A stretch of 64,000 bases of DNA from Halobacillus dabanensis (GCF_900114165.1 NZ_FOSB01000015.1:1-64000), one strand, 5' to 3'; positions 43,736-53,611 are shown, numbered from the stretch's first letter. Translations and numbers: made by a program. The notes: generated from the letters alone by a model not told the origin.

Positions 43736-46372
43736 GTGTTGAAAATACAATTTGATCCAAGTCAACAATACCAACGAGATGCGATTGATGCTGTCATTGA
43801 ATTATTTAAGGGGCAACCCCATTCACAAGAGATGATTGATATATCAACTAAAGGACAACAATCTCTTGAGGGATCGACAGGTACAGCTAACCAACTACTA
43901 TTAAGTGATGAAGCGATCTTAGAGAATCTACATTATATTCAAAAGAAAAATAAATTATCTACCACGGCGGAAGAAATATCCGAGTTAACTGGTTTCGATT
44001 TCTCCATTGAGATGGAAACTGGGACAGGTAAAACCTATGTGTACCTACGTACAATCCTTGAACTATATCTAAACTATGGCTTTAGCAAGTTTATAATTGT
44101 AGTGCCATCGGTTGCGATTCGTGAAGGTGTATTAAAGTCTATTGATCTTATGAGGGAACACTTTAAAACGCTATATGACAATTTACCTTTTGAATCTTAT
44201 ATTTATGATTCAAAGAAACTAACTCGCTTACGTCAATTTGCTCGGTCCAATGAGCTTCAAATCATGGTGATGAACATAGATGCTTTTAATAAAACATCGA
44301 ACGTTATCAATCGCCCAAATGAAGATATGGGGGGAGAAGAGCCCATTACTTTCATTAGGAAAACCCATCCAATTTTAATTTTAGATGAACCACAGAATAT
44401 GGAGAACGAGAAGAGTAAAGTAGCTTTAGCCAATTTAAATCCATTATTAAAGCTTCGTTACTCTGCTACCCATCGTAATCCATATCATTTACTTTATAAT
44501 CTTAATCCAGCGAAGGCATATCAGCTAAAGCTAGTTAAGCGTATTGGGGTTACTTCCATCGTAACGGAAGATGATTTTAACCAGCCCTATATTGAATTTC
44601 ATGATACAAAAGCAACAAAAAGAACGGTATCCGCACAACTGACGATTGATGAATTACAATCTGATGGATCTGTTAAGCGTAAGAAAAAATGGTTGCGTTC
44701 CGGTGATGATCTTTATGATAAGAGTAACGGTCGTCACCTTTATCAAGGATACATTATTGATCAAATCCATCATGGCGAGAAGTGGATACGGTTTTCAAAT
44801 AATGTTAACTTAGAAAAAGGATTCAGTCATGGTGTGGATCGTGATCTTATGATGCGTGTACAGTTAGAGGAAATGATTCGAGCGCATTTTGAAAAGGAAT
44901 TAGAAGTAAAACGGATGCCTATAGGGAAGCGATTGAAAGTATTATCCCTTATATTTATTGATAAAGTCGCAAACTATGCTGACGAAGATGGAAAGATTCA
45001 TTTGTGGTTTAATGAACTGTACGAATCAATAAGGAAAGAGGAACGGTATCAATCTCTATCATTACCTTCTGTAGAGGGAGTTCAAGGAAGTTATTTTTCT
45101 CAGGATAATAAGAATAAACCAAAGGATACTTCTGGGAAGACGAAACAAGATGATGAATCTTATAACAAAATTATGCGTGATAAAGAGCAATTACTTTCTT
45201 TAGAGGAACCAATACGTTTTATATTCAGCCACTCAGCATTACGTGAAGGATGGGATAATCCCAATGTATTTCAAATTTGTACGCTAAACGAAACATTCTC
45301 TGAAGTAAAAAAACGTCAGGAGATTGGCCGTGGCTTACGATTACCTGTAGATGAATCAGGAGAGCGTTGCACAGATATGAAGGTAAATCGTTTAACGGTT
45401 GTAGCCAATGAACATTATGATGACTTTGCTGAAGCCTTACAAACTGAAATGACAGAAGATGGGTATGAGTTCTCAAAATCACAGATTGATAATAATAGGG
45501 AACGAAAACCTATCAAACTTCTATCTAAGTGGAGGGAGAATACTGATTTCATTGAACTTTGGGATCGGATCAAACATCAAACCAAATACTCAGTTTCATT
45601 CGATACGAACAAACTTATTAGACAATCTGTTCAACGGCTACAACAAATTCGCTTACAGCCCCCAAAAATTAAGGTGAGAAATGTAGATATAAATGTATCT
45701 AAGGAAGGTATAAGTGGGGAAGCTTTGCTTGAATCTACTCGATCATCAAAACCATTATCACTTTCAATTCCAAACATAGTTGAAGCCATTCAGCGTACTA
45801 CACAACTAAAAAGGAGTACTGTTATAGATATTTTGCAGCAAGCTGATAATTATGATCAACTTCTTTTAAATCCACAAAGGTATATAGAAGAAGCTAGTAA
45901 CCATATTCAATCAGAAATGACTCAAATGATGGTGGATGGGATCAAGTATGAAAAAATAGCAGATGGCTATTATGAAATGCATCGATTTGAAATGGACGAA
46001 CTTAACAGCTATGTTTCACGAATGGTCAGTTCATCTAAGTCCATTTATACAGCAACCGAAGTGGATTCAACGGTGGAACGTTCATTTGCAGAACAATTAG
46101 AACGAATGGATGATATAAACTTTTATTTGAAGCTTCCGTCCTGGTTTACTATTAAAACACCTTTAGGCAAATATAACCCTGATTGGGCTATTGTTAAAGA
46201 AGAGCAGGGTCAATCTAAACTTTATTTCGTTGCAGAAACGAAAGGTTCAACAGATGAAGAAGATTTAAGAGGTAAAGAGATACAAAAAATTGAGTGTGGT
46301 AAAGCTCATTTTGAAACTTTGAGTGACGTTTCCTATAAAATAGTAACAGATGCCGAAGCGTTGTATCTGTGA
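43736..46372 (+). CDS. res: Type III restriction-modification: helicase/endonuclease (Res)
   Basis: An 878-aa superfamily 2 helicase with a C-terminal nuclease. Walker A METGTGKTYVYLRTI is near residue 95, then motif II ILDEPQNME near 218 (DExQ), SATHRN, HSALREGWDNPNVFQ and motif VI QEIGRGLRLPVD near 540. Near the C-terminus YNPDWAIVKE and FVAETKGS form the PD-(D/E)xK endonuclease site. The start is a GTG at 43736 or a TTG at 43739 after GGGGGGTGACT; the frame is open from 43619 inside mod, but that has no RBS. It is followed by a strong terminator. Confidence 0.92.
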   Translation: MLKIQFDPSQQYQRDAIDAVIELFKGQPHSQEMIDISTKGQQSLEGSTGTANQLLLSDEAILENLHYIQKKNKLSTTAEEISELTGFDFSIEMETGTGKTYVYLRTILELYLNYGFSKFIIVVPSVAIREGVLKSIDLMREHFKTLYDNLPFESYIYDSKKLTRLRQFARSNELQIMVMNIDAFNKTSNVINRPNEDMGGEEPITFIRKTHPILILDEPQNMENEKSKVALANLNPLLKLRYSATHRNPYHLLYNLNPAKAYQLKLVKRIGVTSIVTEDDFNQPYIEFHDTKATKRTVSAQLTIDELQSDGSVKRKKKWLRSGDDLYDKSNGRHLYQGYIIDQIHHGEKWIRFSNNVNLEKGFSHGVDRDLMMRVQLEEMIRAHFEKELEVKRMPIGKRLKVLSLIFIDKVANYADEDGKIHLWFNELYESIRKEERYQSLSLPSVEGVQGSYFSQDNKNKPKDTSGKTKQDDESYNKIMRDKEQLLSLEEPIRFIFSHSALREGWDNPNVFQICTLNETFSEVKKRQEIGRGLRLPVDESGERCTDMKVNRLTVVANEHYDDFAEALQTEMTEDGYEFSKSQIDNNRERKPIKLLSKWRENTDFIELWDRIKHQTKYSVSFDTNKLIRQSVQRLQQIRLQPPKIKVRNVDINVSKEGISGEALLESTRSSKPLSLSIPNIVEAIQRTTQLKRSTVIDILQQADNYDQLLLNPQRYIEEASNHIQSEMTQMMVDGIKYEKIADGYYEMHRFEMDELNSYVSRMVSSSKSIYTATEVDSTVERSFAEQLERMDDINFYLKLPSWFTIKTPLGKYNPDWAIVKEEQGQSKLYFVAETKGSTDEEDLRGKEIQKIECGKAHFETLSDVSYKIVTDAEALYL

Positions 46373-46381
46373 TTAAAAAAT

Positions 46382-46418
46382 CACCCCACTTTTTTCTAAT
46401 GTAAAAAAAGTGGGGTGT
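46382..46418 (+). terminator. Terminator after res
   Basis: A 14-bp stem CACCCCACTTTTTT/AAAAAAAGTGGGGTG with a short loop, then TTTAAA. The stem is symmetric with T and A tracts on both sides and can work in both directions. Confidence 0.85.
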
Positions 46419-47087
46419 TTAAAATTATTGTTTTAAGTACTCCTCTAGAGCATCTAATGTTCAACCTCTGCATCCGCGTACCCATCTTCCTGTATTTCTT
46501 TGACTGCTATAGATTCTTGTTTAAAGTCATTTTTTAGTACCTTAAGGAGGTGCATAGAAAAGTTAAGCTTACAATCCTGTTTTTATATGGTTATTTTTCC
46601 TTTTGCACTCCAATCCGTCTAACTTTTCAGCATCTAGGACACCCGAACCTTTCCTGTTATCAAAATGGTTATCGATGAATATAAAAGATACTTTGTTTTT
46701 GATACGTCTTTTGAAACTGGCACTATGGTAGCAGTGAGTAAAAAATATGTCGTCGAGTGGTCATTATCAAAAACGAACACTTATGACAGTAGTAATGGCG
46801 TCTGATATATTTGAGATATAAAAACAGATGCTAAATAGGTTAGCTAAATGACCATCTTCCGTTATAGGGCGCTTTAATGTAATAAGAGAAGGGACTTCCA
46901 AATTTATGGAGTCTCTATTTTTTATATAAAATATCAATAACAAGTTTTAAGTCTTTACAATTAATTTGTTTCAGAAATTCGTTTCATGAGCTATACTAAT
47001 TTTAAAGGAAATTTTTGGATCAAAATTCTATATTATTGGATTATTAAGTTGATATAGCTAATTAAAATTTATTGAGGTGAATCGAAT
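46419..47087. other. Gene-poor region before the beta-lactamase, with gene debris and a repeat
   Basis: No intact gene. On the minus strand from 46555 a short broken frame reads MHLLKVLKNDFKQESIAV and later DALEEYLKQ after a shift, probably a decayed small gene. The motif ATCTTCCGTTATAGGGCGC (46853-46871) recurs after the beta-lactamase at 47970-47988, with one difference. ATTATCAAAAACGAAC (46762-46777) recurs nearly exactly at about 48206. RBS GAGGTG lies before the beta-lactamase. Confidence 0.5.
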
Positions 47088-47897
47088 ATGGGAAAATTAA
47101 GGAACCTGACAATTTTTTTAGTATTTATTGGTGCAGTTGCTCTATTAATTAATAGTGTGCAAACACCAAGTGAAGCTAACGCTGCCAAAGGTAACCTGAA
47201 TATGAAGAAGGTTGACGTCGATGAGTTTTTTGCGGACCATGATGGAACGTTCGTATTGCGCGATATGAAAAAAGAACGAGCATTTGTCTATAACAGCGAA
47301 CGCGCTAATCAAAGATTTGCGCCGCAATCGACATTTAAAGTTCCTAATGCTCTCATTGGATTACAGGTAGGGGCTGTAGAAGATGAATATGATATTAAAT
47401 ATTGGGATGGTGTTGAACGGGAAATAGAGATCTGGAACCAGGATCATACGCTTGGGTCTGGTATGAGGTATTCTGTAGTTTGGTATTATCAAGCTATGGC
47501 TCGTGATATTGGAGAGAAGCGAATGGAGGAATGGGTCCAAAAGATTTCTTATGGTAATCAAGATATTAGTGGAGGAATTGATCAGTTTTGGTTAAGTAGT
47601 TCACTCAAAATTTCTCCAATAGAACAAGCAGATTTTATGGGAACATTATATAAAGAAAACCTTCCCTTTGATAAGGACGTAATGAATACCGTAAAACGGA
47701 TGATGATCCAGACGGAAGGGGATAACTATACCCTTTACGGAAAAACGGGGCAAGGGACTGGCATAGGCTGGTATGCTGGTTTTATCGAAACAAAGGATCG
47801 CAATTATGTTTTTGTAACAAACATTGCTGGGACCAGTACGGAAGCTAAAAATATTACAATAGACATTTTAAAAAAGTATCATCTTATGACAAGGTAA
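47088..47897 (+). CDS. Class D (OXA-type) beta-lactamase
   Basis: Hydrolyses beta-lactams through an acyl-serine intermediate; secreted. The 269-aa protein has a signal peptide (about 1-32, ending SEANA) and the class D motifs: PQSTFKVP (SxxK) near 84-87, YSVVWYYQ (SxV) near 128, YGN near 155 and GKTGQG (KTG) near 223. Resembles the class D enzymes of Gram-positive Bacilli (e.g. of the B. pumilus type) more than plasmid OXA enzymes. Carried inside an ICE, so movable. ATG with TTGAGGTG upstream. Near-identical short repeats lie on both sides. Confidence 0.92.
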   Translation: MGKLRNLTIFLVFIGAVALLINSVQTPSEANAAKGNLNMKKVDVDEFFADHDGTFVLRDMKKERAFVYNSERANQRFAPQSTFKVPNALIGLQVGAVEDEYDIKYWDGVEREIEIWNQDHTLGSGMRYSVVWYYQAMARDIGEKRMEEWVQKISYGNQDISGGIDQFWLSSSLKISPIEQADFMGTLYKENLPFDKDVMNTVKRMMIQTEGDNYTLYGKTGQGTGIGWYAGFIETKDRNYVFVTNIAGTSTEAKNITIDILKKYHLMTR

Positions 47898-48490
47898 GAG
47901 ATTGGAATTCAATTATAGTCAAGATGGTGAAATTATAAATTTAAGAATATCAGCTAATATAAGCAAGTCAATCTTCCGTTATAGGACGCGATTGCAGAAG
48001 AAGATTGCTTACTCTTTTTCTCGAGATACCATATGTTGAACTCCAATTCATAAAAAAACCTTTTAAAACCATACGAAAAATTCGTATGGTTTTTTATATA
48101 GCAACCAAATTCGTCAAGGGATCAGCTTCTTACGACAAATAGCTCTCAAATTAATGCGACATTTACTACTGAAATTCACAGATAATTTCTTTTTTTTAGG
48201 ATGTATTGTTATCAAAAACGAACGTTATTGATATGAACCTGGTTTAAAAGGGATCTTCCGCAAACAGTCCATATAATTGAATAACTCTTAGTTAGTAACC
48301 TTTAATCTTATGTTAAAATATGGTGGTAATTAAGAAAACTAGAAGTAACCATAGCATGGATGAAGTATAGTTTCATGGACATATTTTAGCAGATGGTGAG
48401 TTTATTAGGATTTAGAATAATTTATAATCTAAATATAAGTAATAGAAATTAAACAATATTATAGTTTACTGTTTTGGGGAGGTAAAGAAA
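47898..48490. other. Region after the beta-lactamase: repeat hairpin and terminator
   Basis: No ORF of note. The repeat ATCTTCCGTTATAGGACGC is part of an imperfect hairpin (AGCAAGTCAATCTTC pairs with GAAGAAGATTGCT, 47962-48010). A perfect terminator hairpin (AAAACCATACGAA/TTCGTATGGTTTT) follows at 48065-48096. A second ATTGTTATCAAAAACGAAC block is near 48203. The rest is AT rich, with a probable promoter for the next gene. Confidence 0.5.
48065..48096. terminator. Bidirectional terminator downstream of the beta-lactamase
   Basis: AAAACCATACGAA-AAA-TTCGTATGGTTTTTT, 13-bp perfect stem with a T tract rightward and A tract leftward. Confidence 0.85.
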
Positions 48491-50257
48491 TTGGCTACGA
48501 CAATTGAAGTTAATAAACAAAGTGTTAAACAATTATTAGAAACTGGAAAAATACATAGGTTTGTCATTCCAGAATATCAAAGATCCTATGCATGGAACGA
48601 TGAACAAATTCAAACGCTGTTTGATGATTTAGCGGAATATACTGCCAATGAGAATGAGTCGTCTTATTTCCTTGGGAGTATTGTTTCTTATGAAAACAAA
48701 GATGGGGAGCAAGAAATCATTGATGGCCAACAACGTATTACAACATTATTTTTACTGTTGAGAGCCATTTACACAAAATTACAACAGAGTCAATCAAAAA
48801 AAGAAGTAGAGAATTTTAAAGACAAAATCGAACCTGCCATTTGGAAGGAGGACAAATTAACCGGAGACGTCAATTACTCAGAAATTTTAATCGTATCACG
48901 TGTTATTAATCATGAAGGAAACCTAGTATTTGCAAAGATATTAGAAACAGGTGTTGCTGATGATCAAGCACAGGATAATTATTCGAAAAACTATTTTCAA
49001 TTACAGAACTTGATTGATGATTACGCCCAAAATGATCCTTTATCATTTTACAATTTTATTTATAATCTATTGAATCAAGTTATCTTATTACCCATAAAAG
49101 CAGACTCACAGGATACAGCTTTAACCATTTTTTCAACGCTTAATGATCGTGGACTCCCCCTATCTGATGCAGATATTTTCAAGGCAAAAATATACAATTA
49201 TTTAGATGATGAAGAGAAAAAAGTGTTTATAAAAAACTGGCAAGAATTACATGAGCGTGCAAAAGATGCTGATGAGAGTATTCAACGGTTATTTTATTAT
49301 TATATGTTTTATTTAAGAGCCTTAGATGAAGACCGTAAATCGACTACTCCTGGTCTGAGAAAGTATTATTCTAAAAACAATTTTGATCGGCTATATGATA
49401 AAGACATCCTGAGTGAATTAAGTAAGCTTTTAAATCTATGGGCTGTCATTAATAATCGGGAAGGAATTGAAGGGGAAAAATGGAGTGACAATTTAAAAAT
49501 TAAAGCTATTTTGGATTCACTTTCTTCTTACCCCAATGAATTCTGGAAATATCCGGTCTCCATATACTATTTATCACACAGCGATAATGAAGAATTTGAA
49601 GAAAGTTTCCTAAAGTTTTTACGTAGATTATTTGTTACATTGGCATCTAAATATGTATTAACGCCGACAATCAATGCTGTCAAAACCGATATTATGAATT
49701 TAAATGTAGAAATTATAAAATCTATGGAACCACAGTTTGAATTACATCAAATTGATGAAGGAGTTTTGAAAGAAAAACTTAAAAACCCACATAGGAATAC
49801 TGTAAGAATGTTATTGAAAATCCTTGCTTATCAAGAACAAGAAGAATTATTGCCAACCAAATGGGAAATCGAGCATATATTACCTAAAAGATGGCAACCT
49901 AGTTATTTTCCCAAAACAAGTGAAGAGGAAGTAAAAGAAACGATCGAGCATATAGGCAATAAAGTACCGTTTGAAAGAAAATTGAATATAGTTGCGGGCA
50001 ATGGCTATTTTGCAAAGAAAAAACAACAATATTCTAAGTCTAATATCGTTATCACGAGAGATCTTAATGATGTTCCTACTGATAATTGGGGACTAGAAAA
50101 TATTCGTGAGAAAGATATCCGCATTTCAGACAGGTTATTAGAACTCTTTAAGGAGTGGGGTCTAAACAATGTATTTTCAAAGGAAGGAAAGAATAATAGC
50201 CCCACTGAAGAAGAAGCAAATCAAATCGAGTATTTTAAGAAACAAGGTTGGATGTAG
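48491..50257 (+). CDS. DUF262/DUF1524 protein, GmrSD-like type IV restriction enzyme
   Basis: A 588-aa protein. The N-terminal DUF262 has FVIPEYQRSYAWNDEQI near 24 and EQEIIDGQQRITTLFLLL near 76 (DGQQR, the ParB-like NTPase core). STLNDRGLPLSDADIFKA follows near 215. The C-terminal DUF1524 nuclease has WEIEHILPKRW near 458 (His-Me finger histidine) and NIVAGNGYFAKKK. GmrSD enzymes cut DNA with glucosylated hydroxymethylcytosine or other modified bases, so they fight phages that evade the type III system. TTG start with GGGGAGGTAAAGAAA upstream. Last full gene of the ICE cargo. Confidence 0.88.
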   Translation: MATTIEVNKQSVKQLLETGKIHRFVIPEYQRSYAWNDEQIQTLFDDLAEYTANENESSYFLGSIVSYENKDGEQEIIDGQQRITTLFLLLRAIYTKLQQSQSKKEVENFKDKIEPAIWKEDKLTGDVNYSEILIVSRVINHEGNLVFAKILETGVADDQAQDNYSKNYFQLQNLIDDYAQNDPLSFYNFIYNLLNQVILLPIKADSQDTALTIFSTLNDRGLPLSDADIFKAKIYNYLDDEEKKVFIKNWQELHERAKDADESIQRLFYYYMFYLRALDEDRKSTTPGLRKYYSKNNFDRLYDKDILSELSKLLNLWAVINNREGIEGEKWSDNLKIKAILDSLSSYPNEFWKYPVSIYYLSHSDNEEFEESFLKFLRRLFVTLASKYVLTPTINAVKTDIMNLNVEIIKSMEPQFELHQIDEGVLKEKLKNPHRNTVRMLLKILAYQEQEELLPTKWEIEHILPKRWQPSYFPKTSEEEVKETIEHIGNKVPFERKLNIVAGNGYFAKKKQQYSKSNIVITRDLNDVPTDNWGLENIREKDIRISDRLLELFKEWGLNNVFSKEGKNNSPTEEEANQIEYFKKQGWM

Positions 50258-50348
50258 TTCGCTCATTTATTTAACTTTTATAGGGTGTTATACCGCAAAC
50301 GAAGTTTCAGAAAGTTGGAGATCCTCACCAAATTATTACAAAGGTTAC

Positions 50349-50537
50349 ATGCTCATTTTGTTGACACTAATGATAGAGAAGAATATCCTCTTTTTTCATT
50401 GCTCAAATTGTTCGGATATGTGTCAAGTAAGGTTGTTTTTGGAAGATGAAGGTTATAGTAGGTTATGTTTCTCTTGTGGTGGAATATGGGAGGAGGGTCA
50501 AATGGATTTTTGCGAAACCTGTGATCATAATTTATGA
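50349..50537 (+). pseudogene. Zinc-ribbon gene fragment near the right ICE end
   Basis: A 62-aa frame with six cysteines in CxxC-type pairs (HCSNCSDMC, LCFSCGG, FCETCDHNL), the pattern of a C-terminal zinc ribbon. No RBS or promoter; the N-terminal part reads as random hydrophobic sequence. Probably the tail of a longer gene lost by deletion. It lies between the GmrSD-like gene and attR. Confidence 0.4.
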
Positions 50538-50825
50538 AACCAGTCCATATGAGGATGTAGCGATGTGTTGCAACTGTATAGAATACAGAGTAAATCTTTG
50601 ACCTATTGAAGCTATAAAATACAAATCCATCAGATTATTCAACCGGTCGTAAAAGGTATACTATATTATGGATCGTTATAAATTTTTTAATGACATACTT
50701 TTTGGCATACTATTACTCATTTAGATTCATTACCTAATAGTTATTGAATTTACATTGAGCCTAAGCAAAGTTGTCATTGGCGACTAACTTAGACCTTATA
50801 TTCTTCTATTAACATAGGTGAATCC

Positions 50826-50841
50826 ATGGGCGGCATGATGT
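50826..50841 (+). repeat. attR: right attachment repeat
   Basis: An exact copy of the last 16 bases of groEL coding sequence (ATGGGCGGCATGATGT). It is followed by GATAGCGCCCAAAACTC, which would give the uninterrupted groEL a TGA stop. The sequence beyond is presumed native chromosome. Confidence 0.85.
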
Positions 50842-51077
50842 GATAGCGCCCAAAACTCTTTCAACATAGGGTTAAAGAATAATTTGACTGGATATTGACT
50901 AGTTTTTAGATTGTATACTAAATCTACTAGGTCTCTTAAGAGTTTATAAACTCTTAAGAGGCCTTTCTTTTAATAGGTGACCGGTCATCTCCTTTGGAAG
51001 ATAATTAAGCTAAGCTAGAAGTGAAAAAAATCAATTAGGATGGGGGGGGGCAGTAGCCGGCACAAAGATCCCTTTCT
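50842..51077 (+). other. Former groEL downstream region
   Basis: Non-coding. The block GCGCCCAAAACTC...AGGGTT resembles the AGCCCCAAAACCC...GGGGTT now following groEL at attL, so element and chromosome carry related 3' flanks. A strong terminator is at 50930-50970. A run of nine G's lies near 51044. Confidence 0.5.
50930..50970 (+). terminator. Probable original groEL terminator
   Basis: GGTCTCTTAAGAGTTT (50930-50945) pairs with AAACTCTTAAGAGGCC (50948-50963), followed by TTTCTTTT. It lies 90 bp past attR, where the groESL terminator would be before ICE insertion. Confidence 0.8.
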
Positions 51078-51977
51078 TTAGATATAAGTTTTTGTTATAT
51101 CTATTTTCTCAATGTGCACTCTTCCGTTAACCTTGGTAAGTTTTAATGTAAGAGGATTATGAGAGGTGAAAGCTTCTTTTAATCTCTCCAGAAAATTTTT
51201 CTTCTGTTCCTCAAAATACGTGAAATTAATAGCCGATAAAATAGATTCAACTTCATAGCTTGCAAACGGGTTGTGCTTATCGATTCCTTCCTCCACCTCT
51301 GGCCATAATTCATGACCATTCTTTCCTAGGATACAGATTGGATATATTTTTTTATATTGAGAGGACTCACTTTCTGCTACTAAATAATTTCCTTTTCTAA
51401 TAGCTTGATTATCTTTTAAATATAAGTAAACAGCGTCAATTTCTTCTAACATGCTACGGGAATAAAAAGCAGTGAAATCTTCAAGCTGTTCAAGTGTACT
51501 ATCAGAACTATCCATTATTTTAGGAATAGCCACAATGTTTTTGTTCGGATTACAATAATAGTCAACAGCAGGCAAGTCATTATATTTGTTCTGCTCAATA
51601 ACTTCAAATTTCGTACCACTTACCTTTAGTTCATCATTGGCCACATTGTAATAAATTTGGCTATTCTGCTTTATAGTTCCTTCTAAATAAACCCCCACAG
51701 ACTTCAACAGTCTTACCGTAGCACTTGCACCATGTCCTCCATACCCAGAATTATGGTGATCACTCCAAAACTCATTACCATCTTCATTCTTTACTACTAG
51801 TCTTGGTACGATAGTAATCTTTTCAAGCGTATGATTATTAGGAACATCTTCTGTTTCATAATACCCTTTTAGCATAGCATCTCTACGATCAAAACAAGCG
51901 AATACTTCCTTAACGGAATAAAATTCATCACGTACCTTTTCCCAATCTTCATTAAAATACTTCGCCAATCCAGTCAC
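51078..51977 (-). CDS. Uncharacterised 299-aa protein
   Basis: An intact 299-aa soluble protein with no signal peptide or membrane helix. Visible features: HHNSGYGGHGASATVRLLKSVG near 74-95 (a glycine/histidine-rich turn), then beta-rich segments, and a lysine-rich C-terminus. I do not recognise the family. The first residues read TGLAKYFNEDWEKVRDEFY; the GGGAGAGTGACTGG upstream supplies a possible RBS. It is the first chromosomal gene past the ICE, facing back toward it, and has a flanking poly-G tract. Confidence 0.6.
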   Translation of the reverse strand: MTGLAKYFNEDWEKVRDEFYSVKEVFACFDRRDAMLKGYYETEDVPNNHTLEKITIVPRLVVKNEDGNEFWSDHHNSGYGGHGASATVRLLKSVGVYLEGTIKQNSQIYYNVANDELKVSGTKFEVIEQNKYNDLPAVDYYCNPNKNIVAIPKIMDSSDSTLEQLEDFTAFYSRSMLEEIDAVYLYLKDNQAIRKGNYLVAESESSQYKKIYPICILGKNGHELWPEVEEGIDKHNPFASYEVESILSAINFTYFEEQKKNFLERLKEAFTSHNPLTLKLTKVNGRVHIEKIDITKTYI

Positions 51978-52183
51978 TCTCCCTATAAAAAAGTTATTTG
52001 ATAAATTTGACGTGTTTCTCTGAAGCTTGAAGCCCAGTGTTGAATTGAAAAAACTTTAAGGACATCCCCCAAACTGAGCTTAAGAAATTGCTTTGTCTTT
52101 AATCAATTGATTGTGTAAATACGCATTATGCTACCTGAAAAAACAGCTATTAAATCAGAGAAAAGTAACGTCTTTTATTCGCT

Positions 52184-52513
52184 CAAATAAGGCGAAAATA
52201 CTTCAAATGAAGGACTATAGAAATAAGGAAAGCCATAATAGCAAAGATCACCGCAAATAAAACGGATTGCAAAAATCCCATACCGATCACAACACCGATC
52301 ATTCCCAAAATAAACTAAAAAGAATACTTAAGACAATAGCAATCGGGGGGATCCAACAAAAGATAAATAGACCAATAAACCTACCTTCCAAGAATGAAAA
52401 CGAAAGCCAATCATCAAAGCGACAAACAGCGATTCAAAAAACATCAATGAACCAGCTGTATTTTCACGATGATAACGATGCCTGGCATCAACATATTGAG
52501 TTTCATTAGACAT
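52184..52513 (-). pseudogene. Small membrane protein gene with two frameshifts
   Basis: From ATG 52513 (RBS AAAGGGGGAT) the frame reads MSNETQYVDARHRYHREN, then a membrane helix LMFFESLFVALMIGF and WKVGLLVYLSFVG. Here a run of six C's (on the coding strand, near 52366) shifts the frame to IPPIAIVLSILFS. A second shift within TTTT near 52312 leads to ILGMIGVVIGMGFLQSVLF and ends HLKYFRLI. Joined, this is a ~105-aa protein with four membrane helices. Both breaks are next to homopolymers, so sequencing error is possible. Function unknown. Confidence 0.6.
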
Positions 52514-52637
52514 ACTTACTATCCCCCTTTTCTTAAGCAACCTCACAAAGATTAAGCTTTGTTATTTTTAACACATGATCATACGTTTTTTTCAGATTTT
52601 GAACCTTAAATCTTACATAACCAAAGCCCATCTATAC

Positions 52638-52672
52638 AAAAAGAGACTTCCGAATTCGGAAGTCTCTTTTTT
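52638..52672. terminator. Terminator of the cold-shock gene
   Basis: AAAAGAGACTTCCGAATTCG forms a perfect palindrome with its complement, with A tract and T tract on either side; 12 bp after the csp stop on the minus strand. Confidence 0.85.
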
Positions 52673-52684
52673 AACTAGTAACGA

Positions 52685-52882
52685 TTATTTTTGAACGTTA
52701 GCAGCTTGCGGTCCACGGTTACCTTCAACAATTTCAAAGGAAACTGCCTCGTTTTCTTCTAATGTTTTGAAACCTTCGCCTTGAATAGCAGAGAAATGAA
52801 CGAATACATCGTCTTGCTCTTCTACTTCAATAAAACCAAAACCTTTACTTTCGTTAAACCATTTAACATTACCTTGTAACAT
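52685..52882 (-). CDS. csp: Cold-shock protein (CspA/CspB family)
   Basis: A 65-aa OB-fold RNA/ssDNA chaperone. RNP1 KGFGFIEV (13-20) and RNP2 VFVHFSAI (26-33) are complete. The start [14 protein letters not shown] and end GPQAANVQK are typical of Bacillus Csp proteins. RBS GGAGGTAACAA before the ATG. The upstream 110 bp without genes may hold a temperature-responsive leader, but no specific box could be proven. Confidence 0.96.
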   Translation of the reverse strand: MLQGNVKWFNESKGFGFIEVEEQDDVFVHFSAIQGEGFKTLEENEAVSFEIVEGNRGPQAANVQK

Positions 52883-53148
52883 AAATTGTTACCTCCTGCG
52901 TGGAACTGATCCACAATGTATTACTATTATTGCTCTGCATATTCATTCCAGACGAAAGTGACTTACTAGTTACTTTTGCTTTCAATCGTAAACGAACAAG
53001 AATAATTAATTTTAATTATACCAATATATGTTAATCTCGTCAACGGGATAAGCAAAAACAAAAATAGCCTACTGAATATCTGTAAACGGGGATGAAGAAG
53101 CTAAGAGTAAAAAAGGTGCCGTTTACAATGATAGGCTTACTGATTCGA

Positions 53149-53391
53149 TTATTCTTTTTTATTGGTTAGTCTTTGCAACCAATAAACCACTATACTCTTT
53201 GGTGGACCATAGTGATCACCAAATATGGTTTGTGCTTTTAACCCATGTGGATGAAAATATTGAACTATCGAAGCAGTAATTTGAAATAAGAACGACATTT
53301 GCTTAATGCGTAGTAGATTGACTGATCCTGTGCAATAAACGTTTTTGATTTCAAGTGAATTTGTGAAAAAGTGACAGGACAGGGATGTCAT
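53149..53391 (-). CDS. Possible small protein or decayed fragment
   Basis: An open 80-aa frame; the last 49 codons (MSFLFQITASIVQYFHPHG, then FGDHYGPPKSIVVYWLQRL) look more protein-like than the first 30. No RBS precedes either start. It could be the remains of a longer gene. Low support. Confidence 0.25.
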   Translation of the reverse strand: MTSLSCHFFTNSLEIKNVYCTGSVNLLRIKQMSFLFQITASIVQYFHPHGLKAQTIFGDHYGPPKSIVVYWLQRLTNKKE

Positions 53392-53611
53392 TTTGAAGGG
53401 AAAGCTGATCTAAGAAAACTAGTAGTGGATATGCGGAGAAACCATCCTTCCTTTTATTGATGATCGGACACGATCCAATTGTTTTGCTTTTTCTAATTTC
53501 AAAGAAAAATTAGTTGACGGTGTAGTTTAAAATATGATATCATTGAAAATTTGATAAAAAACATTATATATGTTAAGCTTAATAAGGTTAACATATATGG
53601 AGGTGGATTTT

